DNA from: Cyclina sinensis | Lineage: Eukaryota > Mollusca > Bivalvia > Venerida > Veneridae | Direction of reading: 5' to 3' | Assembly (NCBI GenBank): GCA_012932295.1 | Contig: JAAONU010000011.1 | Location: forward strand, 40,674,352 to 40,738,351 | Length of the DNA: 64,000 nucleotides | Shown here: piece after piece, positions 22,550 to 34,225 of the stretch | Layout of the letters: each line of letters starts with the position of its first letter | Numbering within the stretch: position 1 is the first letter of the stretch | The notes under the pieces: generated by a model | The model's database searches: none | Seen by the model: the letters and a program-made list of their open reading frames with translations, nothing else | Told to the model about the DNA's origin: nothing | Made by a program: the position numbers and the translations under genes

Positions 22550-25500
22550 CTAATCGTCATCTATAACCTCTGTGTCATCAACATTCAACTGAGACATACC
22601 AGGTTTAGAAATCATATCTATTAACATGTGTTTTGGAACTTCTGACCCCCTTACTTTTAACGTGTAACACGCCAATTCTACTTTACGCAGACTCTGCCGC
22701 AATGTGTACAGTTTCCTGTACACTTCCCTGTTTGCATTTCCTAAGGAGGCATATGCAGCTTCAACATCTTGAAGAAATTTACAGATCTCAAATGGTCTCT
22801 CGAAGTCACCAGAGCTGACCGAGTTTATGGCACGACGCATCATCTCTCCCGTCAGATCGGCAACACCCAGAATATACTCACTTGGAGGAACAAGTACAAC
22901 TTCGCAAACTTCTGAACTAGTTTTTTCAACTTTATCAGAAACCCCTTTGGCTGAGTCAGAATGTTCCATTGGTCCTGTAACATTTTCACTGGAAATAGTT
23001 TCCCCATTGGAGTTAATATTTGCTTCATTTTTGTTGAAAGTTAGTCGAGTCTGTACCTCAGCAAGTGGCAAGAGTCTGTTTTCCTTTAAAAACACACTGA
23101 ATGTAAGTGCTTCAATGTACTCTTGTAAACCTAAAAGCAATAAATTGTAATTTAGAAAAATGTATTCTCCTGACTTGATTTCAACTGGAAAGTGATGTTT
23201 CTTGCTTTTATTTTATCCTTACAGTTTTACTCCATATTCACAATCACCTAATTTAAAAAAAAATCCATCATGGCCAGGATTGTTTACAGATAAACTTTCC
23301 GAGACATAATCTGACTGTGCTCAATTTGTATTTGACAGAAATCTTAACAAATGAAAGTTTAACATTAGTTTTGATTACAGTCATTTTCGAACAGGCCAGA
23401 CCAAAGATCAAAAAGCAATTTTCTCATTTGCAGTCAGATGTGCTATCAATGAGGCAAAAGTAATGGCAAAAACCCTAGAATGAGTATGTAAGCCAGTCAG
23501 AGTTGACAGATACACAACCTTTCAGTTCAAACAATACAATTTTTATTCTTGAGCTTAAGATTAGAGAATTTATTTCAATTTTGAGTTAAATGCAAAGTTA
23601 TAAGGTTGTCTAACCTGGTGAGTAAGCTTTTAAAAACTGGAATGGATCAGTTTTCACCAACTCTTTCGCAACTTCCCTGAATTTTGTGTTCTCCAATGCT
23701 GAAAGTTTGTCCTCTGCCTGCTGTAAAATTTCTTTATTCTCTGAAGGACTGGAAACACAAGAAAGAACACAGCGATTAAATACAGTAAAGCTAGTAAGAG
23801 CAGTCAAAAAGTGGTCTTGATAAAGGATTGGTCAAACAGCGGACCTTTTTTTTTTTGTTTTAAATCTTAGACTTTGGTTCCTTAAAACTGTTGACTTTTG
23901 CATGATTTGAAAATAAGTGCAATAGTGTTAAAAGCAGATATGTATAAAAGTACTGAAAAAATTGAGATTCATTCTATATTTAACACTTAACGACTGGGTG
24001 CATGGGTTTACAGTAACAATTCTGAATCTTGTAGACTGGCTTACAAAACAAATATGCAGTCTGATTAAAATCATAAACTCAAAATTGCCACATTCGGGGA
24101 GATTGTGAACTTCAGTCAGAATGAATAAACATGGTTTTTGAGTATTCAGATTAAAGCTTTTATTTTTTCTTTCTAGTAGGTTACATATTATCAATGACAA
24201 AAACATACTTATCTCATAATTAATCCTAGGCTCAGAAAGTTTGTAATACAATGTACAAATAAATATTCTTAAACAATTTGATTTACTTTAACTGTGGTTC
24301 AAGTTTTACATACCATACCAGTGTACTACACAAATCTGTATATACCATGCAAAATGGGAACCATCAACAAAGAGACAGGAATCAATTAGTTACTGCCGGT
24401 TCTCACCCTGACCCCCAGCTAGGGGAACTGAGACAATATAAGTTTTAACTATCCTTGCCAAATATACACTAATCCTCTAATTGATTCAAGGTCACTGCTA
24501 CCAACCATTACCATTTATCAGAAAGTTCGCAGCTTCTTAATTCATGTAATAAGAGTGGAGATCTAGTACAAGTGCTTCCCAGGAACCTTAGTTCTGTAAA
24601 CTGCCTGTCTGAAATGAGTTTCACAGTTACCACATGTTAAACTCATTTCAACAAAATGAAACAAACTGGCTGGTATCAGGCAGTAAAACCTCTGTCCTAG
24701 CAAATCAAGCCTCCATAATGTAACCACTGAGCTTTAAATGTCTTTTTCAGAAAATCTGATTTATAACTATGCTGAGAAATAACTAGGCCTTGCCCCAGCA
24801 TTAGCCCAATACTGTTCTTCAGTAAGAGGAAGGTGAAATTTACCTGTTAACTCTATGCAGCAAAAAGATTGCTCGTTTACTTTCAATGGTGATGTCTCTA
24901 CTCAGTTTTACAATCCTTTCATATTTGTCATGGCGTTCATCAAGCTCTGTTTGAAAGTATCTAAACATCTTGATCACTGGAGAGCTTTCATCAATGATTT
25001 CTTGTGCCTCTTCCTCATGTTCATTCCCATCTCCTCTGGCTGAAAAATACATAGGTATGACAGTTACAATACCGAGTCATAATTATTTAAAATAATTTAA
25101 AGAAATATTGAGCTAATTTTGTGTCTGGTCATAACACCACTCTCATTCTTAAGACCAAAAACAATAGATAACTGTTGCTAGATTCTAATCATACCTTTAA
25201 GCCCAACTTATTTCTCAACTAAAGAAGAAAAATTAACAAACCAAAAGAGAATTTATCTGTTAAACTACATAAAAAGATTAGTGCTTAAAGTTCTATTTAT
25301 ACTCTTGTTTCAAACACTCTACCTTGATACGATGTCACAGTGACAGAAATTGACATAACTCTGTACAACAGTTTTTTGTATGAGTGGTGATCATAGAGGA
25401 GGTTAACCTAGAAAAGGTTGGAGGGAACAGGGTAACTGAAAAATATAGGAAGATGCCCATTCCAGAGACCCTCCTAGTTCTTTTACATTATCATTTAGCA

Positions 25501-26665
25501 CTAGGGATGGCAACGAGTAAATGGTTAATCGAGGACTTGATCGAACGTCCAAGTATTGGTTAACAAAATTGATAATCCGTTACTTGGAAAAATGTATCAC
25601 TTCATTTATTTTCATTATGATTCGTAATTGTTTAGTGCATCAGAATAATTGAAGATTTCAGAGATACAGGCTACATGTATTTGCAATATAAATGCATCAG
25701 TAACTGTTAAATGTAATCAAAACATCCTTGCACATGTGCAAAGATTATATCTTAAATTGACAATGTTTAATAACAAGGCAATCAACAGTTTGACATGTGT
25801 ATGTAATAAACAGCTGTGTCGCTTATATAATTCGCATATTTGGTAAAATGGTTGGTTTAATGAATAAAAATTAAATTTGGCATGCTATTTGATATTTAAC
25901 TGTTGAAAATACGCTTCTTTAAAAAACTTCCATAACCATAGCTTTTTCCAGTGGGTTTGTCTGGGATTACGGAATCCTAGACTCGGAGGCTAGGATTACA
26001 GTTCCGTAACCGTAGCCACTGCCTTTTTTGTTTTGGCTTTTAAGTTAATTATTGATAGAATTTCAGGCTCCTGTTTTTATATTTATCTATCTATCAATAC
26101 TGCCTAACGCCCCTCTAGGGTATGACTGGTGGGTAGTTAATTATTGATAGAATTTCACTCTCCTGTGTACTGTGCTTAAAGGCAATTAGACCAGAGGTTT
26201 AAATGCAGGAATTGTGGATCGAACTTGCGACCACTGGATAACGAAATCTTTTCACTGACCATATAGCAAAAAAAACCAAATAAATAAATAAACCAAAACA
26301 AAAAACACTGCGAGACCTAATAAATACACCTTAATATATATGTACTTAGTGTTTTACTCTTTACGGTAACGAACTTATACGAAGTAATTTTAGTTCGAAT
26401 CTAGTCGACTACTTTATGTCGGAGTCTTTTGTACCGCAAATGGGGGTGAGTAACGCGTCGTACGACACAGGTCGATTTGAAAGAGACCGGTGAATACATT
26501 GGTCCGAATCCATTACATTTTGAAGAATATCCTCAGAAACAAGCCCTTGCCAGAGAGTGCGGCGAAAATAATTAGAGGCAAAGACATGTTTTACAAAAAC
26601 TTCCATCAAAACAATTCTTTTCAGACAGAAAAACCTTTTCGGTTTCTTTTCCTTCTTTCGGACAT
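22550..26665 (-). CDS. TSNAX: Translin-associated factor X (TRAX)
   Basis: TRAX partners translin; together they form C3PO, the endonuclease that removes cleaved passenger strands in RNA interference and processes tRNA. Four exons, complement(join(22550..23130,23615..23748,24844..25039,26635..26665)), 942 nt, 313 residues; all junction phases agree. Exon 1 encodes [10 protein letters not shown] and ends AAAG|GTTTTT (a weak donor). Exon 2 encodes [20 protein letters not shown] and [20 protein letters not shown]; exon 3 the ILQQAEDKL helix; exon 4 the catalytic core. The acidic residues known to be required in human TRAX are kept: both Glu in GLQEYIEAL, and Asp and Glu in [12 protein letters not shown]. 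The C-terminal [14 protein letters not shown] also matches the family. A loop rich in Asn/Ser/Glu after LTFNK makes it slightly longer than human TRAX (290 residues). A TAG stop at 22550 is followed within three bases by AATAAA (22542-22547). Exon 1 is the least certain part, chosen by phase, basic composition and position. Confidence 0.93.
25449..25502 (-). repeat. SINE family 1 fragment (copy iii)
   Basis: The stretch with GCCCATTCCAGAGACCCTCC and TAGTTCTTTTACATTATCA matches the body of the SINE at 7560-7640. It lies in intron 1 of TSNAX and lacks the tRNA head. Confidence 0.6.
25955..26025. repeat. Short inverted repeat in TSNAX intron 1
   Basis: TTACGGAATCCTAG and CTAGGATTACAGTTCCGTAA are inverse-complementary apart from a small insertion, separated by ACTCGGAGG. 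A CATAACCATAGC / GTAACCGTAGCC pair flanks it as a direct repeat. It could be a decayed MITE or a local hairpin. Confidence 0.45.
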
Positions 26666-27220
26666 GCTGTAAAGTTCTAATTAAGCACAATGAGTAAAAT
26701 GGCACGGTGGAATATCTGTGCGAATACACTGAACAGTGTACATGGCAATCTCCTCGCAGTGATCTCCCCTTCTTTCGTGGTATGAAACCACCAATTCAGC
26801 TCAAAAAAATGGTACCCGCATAATGGCGGCTAGAAATAGTTCTCAGTTTTCTTGGCTATTTTTAACATTTTTGCCCTAATCTGTGTATTTTTTTTGCTGG
26901 AATCATTTTGTTTGACTATTTCTGATAGTGTAGTAGCAATTTTATGCTCATATGCATTCAGAATAGAATTCACAATGTGAAATTGTTTCACATACCCCAA
27001 TCTGAAAATTAGCTCAGATTTTTTGTTAATTTTATGGGTAAGTTTACATGAGCAGAAATATCTTTCTTGTTTGAAACACAACCCCCACTTTTCTTGCTAT
27101 TTTTCATGAGTACAGATATAGATCTACAAGAATACGTAAGTTAAAGCTATTTAAAAAAGGTTTTGCTATGTTTTACAGCCCTGTGAACTTTATGAATTTT
27201 ATATAGAATAAAGAAGGAAT
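26666..27220. other. Probable TSNAX upstream region
   Basis: CpG-containing sequence immediately upstream of the proposed TSNAX first exon; a promoter is expected here but I see no definite core element. No gene recognised. Confidence 0.3.
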
Positions 27221-27496
27221 CTATTTGGTGGTTTCACACCTCTGAAAGTATGAAAGGGAAGTAACCGCTGTGTGGAGTTTGTGTACATGGTCTTCGGGAA
27301 CAAAAAAGAGAGTTTGCTCCACAGCATCAATATCTCTATGCAAACAGCAAATCAACCGATTAACAGGAGAATCACTGTCTATCAAATCACAAACTTTGTT
27401 TGGGTACACGTACAACATATTAAGCTGTTCCCGTGCCATTTTGCGCTCATTGACGTTTGGCGTCGCACACCCATTCTTCGAAATTGAATGGCCCAT
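27221..27496 (-). CDS. Small uncharacterised open reading frame (91 codons)
   Basis: An ATG-initiated frame starts MGHSISKNGCATPNVNERKM and ends in FQRCETTK. Its composition is protein-like (mixed charge, Cys, a predicted helix around NMLYVYPNKVCDLI), unlike the AT-driven frames around it. I do not recognise a family. Overlapping open frames on the other strand mean that chance openness in a GC-richer patch is also possible. It lies upstream of TSNAX on the same strand. Confidence 0.25.
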   Translation of the reverse strand: MGHSISKNGCATPNVNERKMAREQLNMLYVYPNKVCDLIDSDSPVNRLICCLHRDIDAVEQTLFFVPEDHVHKLHTAVTSLSYFQRCETTK

Positions 27497-27690
27497 TTTA
27501 CATTGGCAACAGTTTAAACTATAGTCAGGGCATAAGTTTACCGAATTCGGACACGCTGATATGTTTTAGAATAGTTAGAAATAATAAACTGGTAATCATA
27601 GAAGGTGTCAGGTGATAATACTTATCTAAATTACCTAGCTATTTTTGAGATTTCAGTAAACATATTTTCACCAGCCATTCTGATAAAGAA

Positions 27691-29480
27691 CGTGGTAGCT
27701 CCGTGTTTTTGAGTTCTCAAAAATACGATGACTATTTTTCAGAGACGGGGCAGTATTATATGGCGATTTCTTCGTTTGAGAGCACCCAACTCTGCAGCTT
27801 TTTTCTTTGTAATGGTTGGACCGATTTTAATGCAGTTGCTTTCGCTGGAAAGAAGATTCTACTAGCAACCATATCTAGTATACCGTATGACTGTGTATTG
27901 TACTGATCAATCGTGGTAGCTCCGTATTTTTGAGTTCTGAAAAACACGGAGCGAATATTTTCAACGTTAAATGTAACGTATATGTCTTATACAAGCATAC
28001 GAGGCTATTGAGGAACCGACCCGTTGCTAATATATCCACGTAAAAAATGCAAAATGATTAAATATGTGTTTTTGGTAGTGTGTGGGCTGGAATTCTGGAA
28101 CTGGAATTATGTTTTAAGAACCTTTTGCTTTTTCGATTTTTTTACGTATAAGCGCGCTAAATTGAAGAGCCGATTCCGGCGCAAACTTTTCTCTGCCGAG
28201 CAATTTTCGGACATTCTCTTAAGAAATGTGCAGAAATGTTAGTCATTCCATAATAATATCAAACAGGGAGCTGAAAGGAAAGAATCGTGTCCATATCATT
28301 ATCCAGAAAAGCGAATTCTGGGGCGGAGAGGCAATGTTATACTAGTGATTTCCCGTCTTTGCAAGCACTCAGTTCTGCTGGCTCTTTGCCGGTAATGACT
28401 TGCCCGATTTCAAAGCGAATAGTCTCCTACAAAAGTTGACCGTACAAGCAATCGTTTGAGGCATTCCGCATGAATGCACGTCTAGCAGATCAAGCGTGGT
28501 AGCTCCGTGTTTTTGAGTTCTCAAAAACACGAAGACTATTTTACAGAGACGGGGCGGTATTATATGGGCGATTTCCTTCGTTTGAGAGCACCCACTTCTG
28601 CAGCTTATTTCTTCGTAATGCCTTGACCGATTTTAATGCAGTCGCTTTCGTTGGAAAGTTGACCCTACATGCAATCATATCTGGTATACCGTATGACTGT
28701 GGGATGTACTGATCAGCCGTGGTAGCTCCGTGTTTTTGTCTTCTAAAAATACGAAGCTAATATTTTCAACGTAAATGTAATGTATATGCCTTATACAAGC
28801 ATACGAGACTATTGAGGAGCCGACACGTGGCTAATATATAAACGTTTAACAATGCAAAATGATTAAATAGGTGCTTTGGGTAGAGTGTGGGCTGGAATTC
28901 TGGAACTGGAATTATGTTTTAAGAACCTTTTGCTTTTTCTATTCTTTTACGTATAAGCGCGCTAAATTGAAGAGCCGATTCCAGTCGCAAACTTTTCTCT
29001 GCGGAGTAATTTTTGAATTTCAGAAATGTGCAGAAACGTTAGTCATTCCATAAGAATATCAAACAGGGAGCTGAAAGGAAAGAATCGTGTCCATATCATT
29101 ATCCAGAAAAGCGAATTCTGGGGCGGAGAGGCAATGTTATACTAGTGATTTCCCGTCTTTGCAAGCACTCAGTTCTGCTGGCCCTATGCCGGTAATGAGT
29201 GGACCGATTTCATAGCGAATAGTCTCTTATAAAAGTTGACTCTACAAGCAATCGTTTGAGACCTTTTGCATGAGTGTATATGTAGCAGGTCAGGCGTGGT
29301 AACTCCGTGGTCTTGAGTTCTCAAAAAACACGAAGACTGTTTTACAGAGATGGGGCGATTTTCTTCGTTTCAGAGCTAATAATTGTCGGTGGAGTGTAGT
29401 TTGTTGGTCGTATGTCTGTAAGTTGTACTGATCAGCCGTGGAAGCTCCGTGTTTTTAAGTTTTCAACATTTTAACATCAA
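27691..29480. repeat. Tandem duplication of an ~800-bp unit (about 2.2 copies)
   Basis: Units start at 27691, 28495 and 29295 with CGTGGTAGCTCCGTG-like sequence, giving periods of 804 and 800 bp; the third copy is partial. Within each unit the same word returns after about 220 bp (27911, 28717, 29435). The word continues into a hairpin, CGTGTTTTTGAG-TT-CTCAAAAACACG, best kept at 28510-28535. Copies one and two are highly similar over stretches such as GGGCTGGAATTCTGGAACTGG and TCGTGTCCATATCATTATCC. The frames at 27703-27906, 28024-28242 and 28871-29053 are not convincing genes. Confidence 0.85.
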
Positions 29481-31175
29481 GTCACAAACTTACTTTATTT
29501 GCTCCTGAAAATGCTACCTTTGCCGATTTCTGGAAGGGATCAATCATGAGAAACAATATCATTCAGGTTTTGACATTGTATGACCAATCAACATTTCCGG
29601 TATATCGTTTCGAATGAGATCGTCCCACTTGGTATTTTTATTACAGTATCTCGACATTTTCTGTTTATTTTAAAACGACAAAAATAGCTAAGAATTGCCC
29701 GGCACACTTATGCTTTCTTTCAATTTGTTCTTCAATATATGGATTGTTTTCAGGTAAAATGATTTTCAGAACTACCTTTCATTTTTTTTACCAATCAGAC
29801 AGCTTTGTCATCTAACCCTGCACAAAATTGACTGGTTCCCGACAACACTGATATTGTGATGTATAACTTATACAATAAAAGCTTCTCTATTTAAGATGCT
29901 CCGGCTTGGCCGAAAAACGTTTTTAGGATAAACATGGAAATCAAAAACCTATCAAAGACGAGATTATATGCAAACGTCACAGAAACTCATGGCGGGAAAG
30001 TTAGACCTCACTATATATCTTTTGCAAATATCTCAAAAACTATGCGAGTCTGATAAAATAAATTGCATTAATTTTGTTATTTTGAGCGTGATGTACAAAA
30101 TGATTTATCACGATTCAAAATAGGACAAGAAATTAAAAAGAATTGTTCAGTCAAGGCAACGCATTATTTGGATTATAAATCTGGTCAGTACATCCATCTG
30201 CAATCATTTTATTTTTAATTCAATTTATTTGTTTAATTTTGTAAACGGATTTTTGCCGAGCGGAACAGGGTCGTGCTCTAAAACATGCGACTCACAGAGG
30301 AGGTAACCGCCAAATGTCAACATGAAACGTTTCAGAAGTTATTTTATGAAAGGTTTGAGACAGTGTTTAAGAAAGACTAGTTACGAAAAAACAGGTGATA
30401 AAAGCAAAACACACAATGAGTTATCAGAAAATGTGTACACTTTGTAGACTTATAGTAGACGCTTTAACTGAATTATGCAAAAACTTGAATTTCTGCTCGA
30501 TTTTAAAAATTTCGGTGCCATTACTTATATCTTTATGTCTATATGTCTATATGTAAGTACTTACTAAACATTGTTGATTATTGTGTTTGAGTTAATGTTC
30601 TACAGTGCTTCAGCGAGTAGCATGGTGTACCCTGTCCTTTTTTTATTGACACCTGCCCTTTTGTCGTGCACCTTGTTGGTTTCATGCTTTCTCCTATAGC
30701 ACTGCCCGATTGTTTACCAGTATAATGTTCACAATACTTACAATTAGCATGATGACTGTATTTGAGTAAATATTTTCTTGGCCTGAAATGGTCATGGCGT
30801 TACTAGTCACAGTATGTTGCAATTGTTTTTTTTTGTTGTTGGATTTTTGTTGTTGTTGTTGTTTGTTGTTTTTTTACAGTTTCTGGAGACTATCACTGTT
30901 TGTAAACACTGGTAAAATATGTGAAAGACAGTCATGATGTTCATTAAATATCTTTTTTAAATATCTCATTCCAGTTAATTAAAGAAGTCTGCAGTAAAAG
31001 GCATTATAGAAATGGTGGTTACTGGAGATTACTGTGAAAGGAAATTATACAACAGACAGTATTATATATTTGCTAGTGAAATGTACAAATATTGACATAA
31101 AACCTTCAGAATTGTTCAGGCTGACATTTGTCTTCCTCGTTATTAATAAATATATGGAATCTTATCATATTTTAG
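29481..31175. other. Non-coding AT-rich sequence
   Basis: No gene or dispersed repeat recognised; a GTT-rich run lies at about 30835-30870. Confidence 0.4.
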
Positions 31176-31319
31176 CTAAAGAAAACTTTTGCCAGGAAGC
31201 AAAGGGGGGAAAGACTGGAAGTGGGCCAGAACCTTTGCCTCCTACTCCAGCAGAGGAGGCTTTAGTTGAGATATGTGGTAACCAGCCAGTATCAAGGGGC
31301 CTCAATGGCTTTGACTGTG
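31176..31319 (+). CDS. Possible exon of a Myb/SANT-like protein
   Basis: After an acceptor-like TCATATTTTAG the frame encodes KENFCQEAKGGKTGSGPEP followed by LPPTPAEEALVEICGNQPVS and RGLNGFDCD. A K-TGxGPxP-xLTPxEE-xV..I string is what follows the Myb/SANT-like DNA-binding domain in Harbinger-associated and NAIF1-like proteins. Those domains themselves are not found nearby and no clean donor follows, so this may be a stranded exon or a decayed transposon gene. The wider frame 31034-31441 is mostly AT-rich noise around this core. Confidence 0.35.
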
Positions 31320-32945
31320 ATGTTTTATTCTTGCATATAAAACAGTTATTAACCTTGCAAGCCTATAAGTTTACCGCTTTGTTGTCATGTAACATTCTTT
31401 TATATATGCAATTAAGTACAATATTTTATCAATTTCTGTAAGTCTAATTGCTGTATTTTCGGTCATGCTGTAGTGCATGGTAATTTGCATTACACAGTCA
31501 TCAGTGGAAACTTAGTATTAAAGTTACAGTTCTTGATAAAAATACACACTTCTGGAACTAAAAACATTTGTATTTACATGACAGATTGTTACATGGTGAA
31601 TGTTGCATTGCTCAACAAGCATGATTTTAACTTAAGATCTGTATGGCTGCATAAATTGAACTAAATTCCTATTAATACAGAAGGTAGTAAATCCTTGAAT
31701 TTGTGTTGGTATGTTTTTACTATTTACATGTTAAACAGATCTTATAATCATAGTCAATTTTAGGGAAAATTATGTTCCTTGTTCAGTATGATGGTCTAAA
31801 GGGCTACTGAATTACTATGATAATGTTTTATTTAAAACTTTTTTTTCTACTTTCTTAGGTTGTCGGCAGTAATTGTTTTATCATTCTATGTACCCCTTGA
31901 ACGCTATTACATTATTAAAGATTATGGATTTCCATTCTGAAAGGTATTTCAATGAATTGATAATTATTATAAGCTCATAATTATATGAAAGAAATTGCCC
32001 CTGACGTAGACCTCTTCAGAAAACAATATAGTTATGTAATCATTCATCAACACTAAATTTATGAATTGCAGGGCTAAGTGATTTAATTAAAATACAGTTA
32101 AATGCTTCTATTAAAAACAGCTTTAAAAGTTCTTGTCTGTTTGTACTTGTGGTGATGAAAATAGATTTTTATGTATAAAAAAATGTTAAAATACTGATGT
32201 GAGGAGATCTTTTTTCTTTTTTTAATTTTCTTTTAATTTTTCCTCTTCATAAAGGTTGATTAACTGTACAACAACATGTTATATGTAAGCATTACCATTG
32301 TACCTTAAAAATGGCTGATAACTTTTATTTAATTGCTTTAATAAGATGATAAATCACATGTAGGAAAGAATTAATTCTATGTAACAAATCCTTATGTATG
32401 CTATTTTTTTATACATGGGATGGAAGTGGGGCAGGGAAACTTAAGTTTTTTAACTGTAGGAAAATATTGTCTTCTATATTGTTTAGATTACAAAGAATAT
32501 GACTGTAGTTAGTGTTGGAACTGAAATTTCAGAACATATGTTCAGCATTGACTATAGGATTTCACTGTATGCTTATGTATGAAAATGCATTTAAATCAAA
32601 AACATATTACACACTGTTATTTGATGTAAGCATATATTTAATCAAGTATACAGAGCAATTTAATTTACAGCAGATTTATATTTTTACACTAGAAAAAAAG
32701 ATATTGAAGTTAAATGCTTTCTTGTTGAATTCAAATTTAGTAACATAAATTTCTTAAAAGTAAAAAAAAAAAAACGATTTAAAACTTGGGAAAATAATTT
32801 TGAACAAGATTTTCTCTTACAACATTGCCATCTGCATAAGGTAAATTTTCAGAATTTCTTGGTTATTCTCAACAATTATGTCTACACTGTTGATGATATC
32901 TCAACTTAAAATTTCACTGTTGTGCAAAACTGCACAAGCAGACGT
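31320..32945. other. Non-coding AT-rich sequence
   Basis: No gene recognised. Short frames at 31473-31664 and 32512-32748 have the composition of translated AT-rich DNA. Confidence 0.4.
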
Positions 32946-32949
32946 ACTG

Positions 32950-33775
32950 AGGACATTTTTTCAGGTTCATTCCTCTGTTCTCCATTTACTACCTGCATTT
33001 TTCAGGTCCATTCCTCTGTTCTCCATTCACTACCTGCATTTTTCAGGTCTATTCCTCTGTTCTCCATTCTCTACCTGCATTTTTCAGGTCCATTCCTCTG
33101 TTCTCCATTCTCTACCTGCATTTTTCAGGTCCATTCCTCTGTTCTCCATTCACTACCTGCATTGTTCAGGTCTATTTCTCCCTTCTTCATTCACTACCTG
33201 CATTTTTCAGGTCCCTTCCTCTGTTCTCCATTCACTACCTGCATTTTTCAAGTCCATTTCTCCCTTCTTCATTCACTACCTGCATTTTTCAGGTCCATTC
33301 CTCTGTTCTCCATTCACTACCTGCATTTTTCAGGTCTATTTCTCCCTTCTTCATTCACTGCCGGCATTTTTCAGGTCCATTCCTCTGTTCTCCATTCACT
33401 GCTTGCATTTTTCAGGTCCATTCCTCTGTTTTCCATTCACTGCCTGCATTTTTTCAGGTCAATTCCTCTGTTCTCCATTCGCTGCCTGCATTTTTCAGGT
33501 CCATTCCTCTGTTCTTCATTCACTACCTGCATTTTTCAGGTCCATTTCTCCCTTCTTCATTCACTGCCTGCATTTTTCAGGTCCATTCCTCTGTTTTCCA
33601 TTCACTGCCTGCATTTTTTCAGGTCAATTCCTCTGTTCTCCATTCGCTGCCTGCATTTTTCAGGTCCATTCCTCTGTTCTTCATTCACTACCTGCATTTT
33701 TCAGGTCCATTTCTCCCTTCTTCATTCACTGCCTGCATTTTTCAGGTCAATTCCTCTGTTCTTCATACGGTGCAT
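32950..33775. repeat. 41-bp minisatellite, about 20 copies
   Basis: Successive CAGGTC starts at 33003, 33044 and 33085 show a 41-bp period. Two unit types alternate: one with TCCATTCCTCTGTTCTCCATT and one with TCCATTTCTCCCTTCTTCATT, both followed by CACTACCTGCATTTTTCAGG. In the right half a four-unit block of about 165 bp is repeated (roughly 33450-33615 and 33615-33775), including the rare six-T variant. The units contain no stop codon on the plus strand in any frame, which creates open frames of 309 and 288 codons that are not genes. Confidence 0.95.
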
Positions 33776-33994
33776 GTATATATTTTAAGTGTTTACATGA
33801 AAAGTAGTTTTTTTTAAATTGTTTATTTTTTTAAGTCAAAAATAGAAACAAACAAAAAGAAGATAATGAAAACATGCTACAACTGAATTTTTTTTATACA
33901 TTTACCTCTTGACACTGTAACAACGGAAAAGAAGTAAACACATCATGCTCGAAAAGTTTGAGCTTATTTCAATGTTTTTCAACCAGTCAAGTAC

Positions 33995-34225
33995 TGAATT
34001 GATATTTACCCTTAGCCTGCTTCGTATCTTATAAAGACTTGTCCATCTTTCAATTTGGACAGTTCCATTAATTGTTTCCGCGGATGCTTACTGAAAATTT
34101 ACAGACTAAAAGGCAAATAGCGCAGACCATGATCAGACTGCACGGATGTGCAGGCTGATCTTGGTCTGCACTGGACGCACAGGCAAACGAAAGTCCCACC
34201 AATAGGGTAAGGGGTAAATAATATT
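33995..34225. repeat. Dispersed repeat with nested hairpin
   Basis: Contains GCAGACCATGATCAG (34122-34136) and CTGATCTTGGTCTGC (34155-34169), which pair with one mismatch, and a nested CTGCAC/GTGCAG pair between them. I recognise this hairpin core as a repeat common in clam sequences (recall, not a search). The AGGGTAAGGGGTAAATA tail may be its end. Confidence 0.6.

Noticed and set aside
26409..26729. 106-codon minus-strand frame upstream of TSNAX
   Set aside because: It overlaps the proposed TSNAX first exon in another frame, lacks a good ATG and looks like translated non-coding DNA.
32950..33775. CRISPR-like array
   Set aside because: Repeats are contiguous without unique spacers, no cas genes are present and the setting is eukaryotic.
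32878..33807. Open frames of 309 and 288 codons that look like Cys/Phe-rich repeat proteins
   Set aside because: They are read through the 41-bp minisatellite, whose unit has no plus-strand stop in any frame; because 41 is not divisible by three the same peptide recurs in rotating frames.
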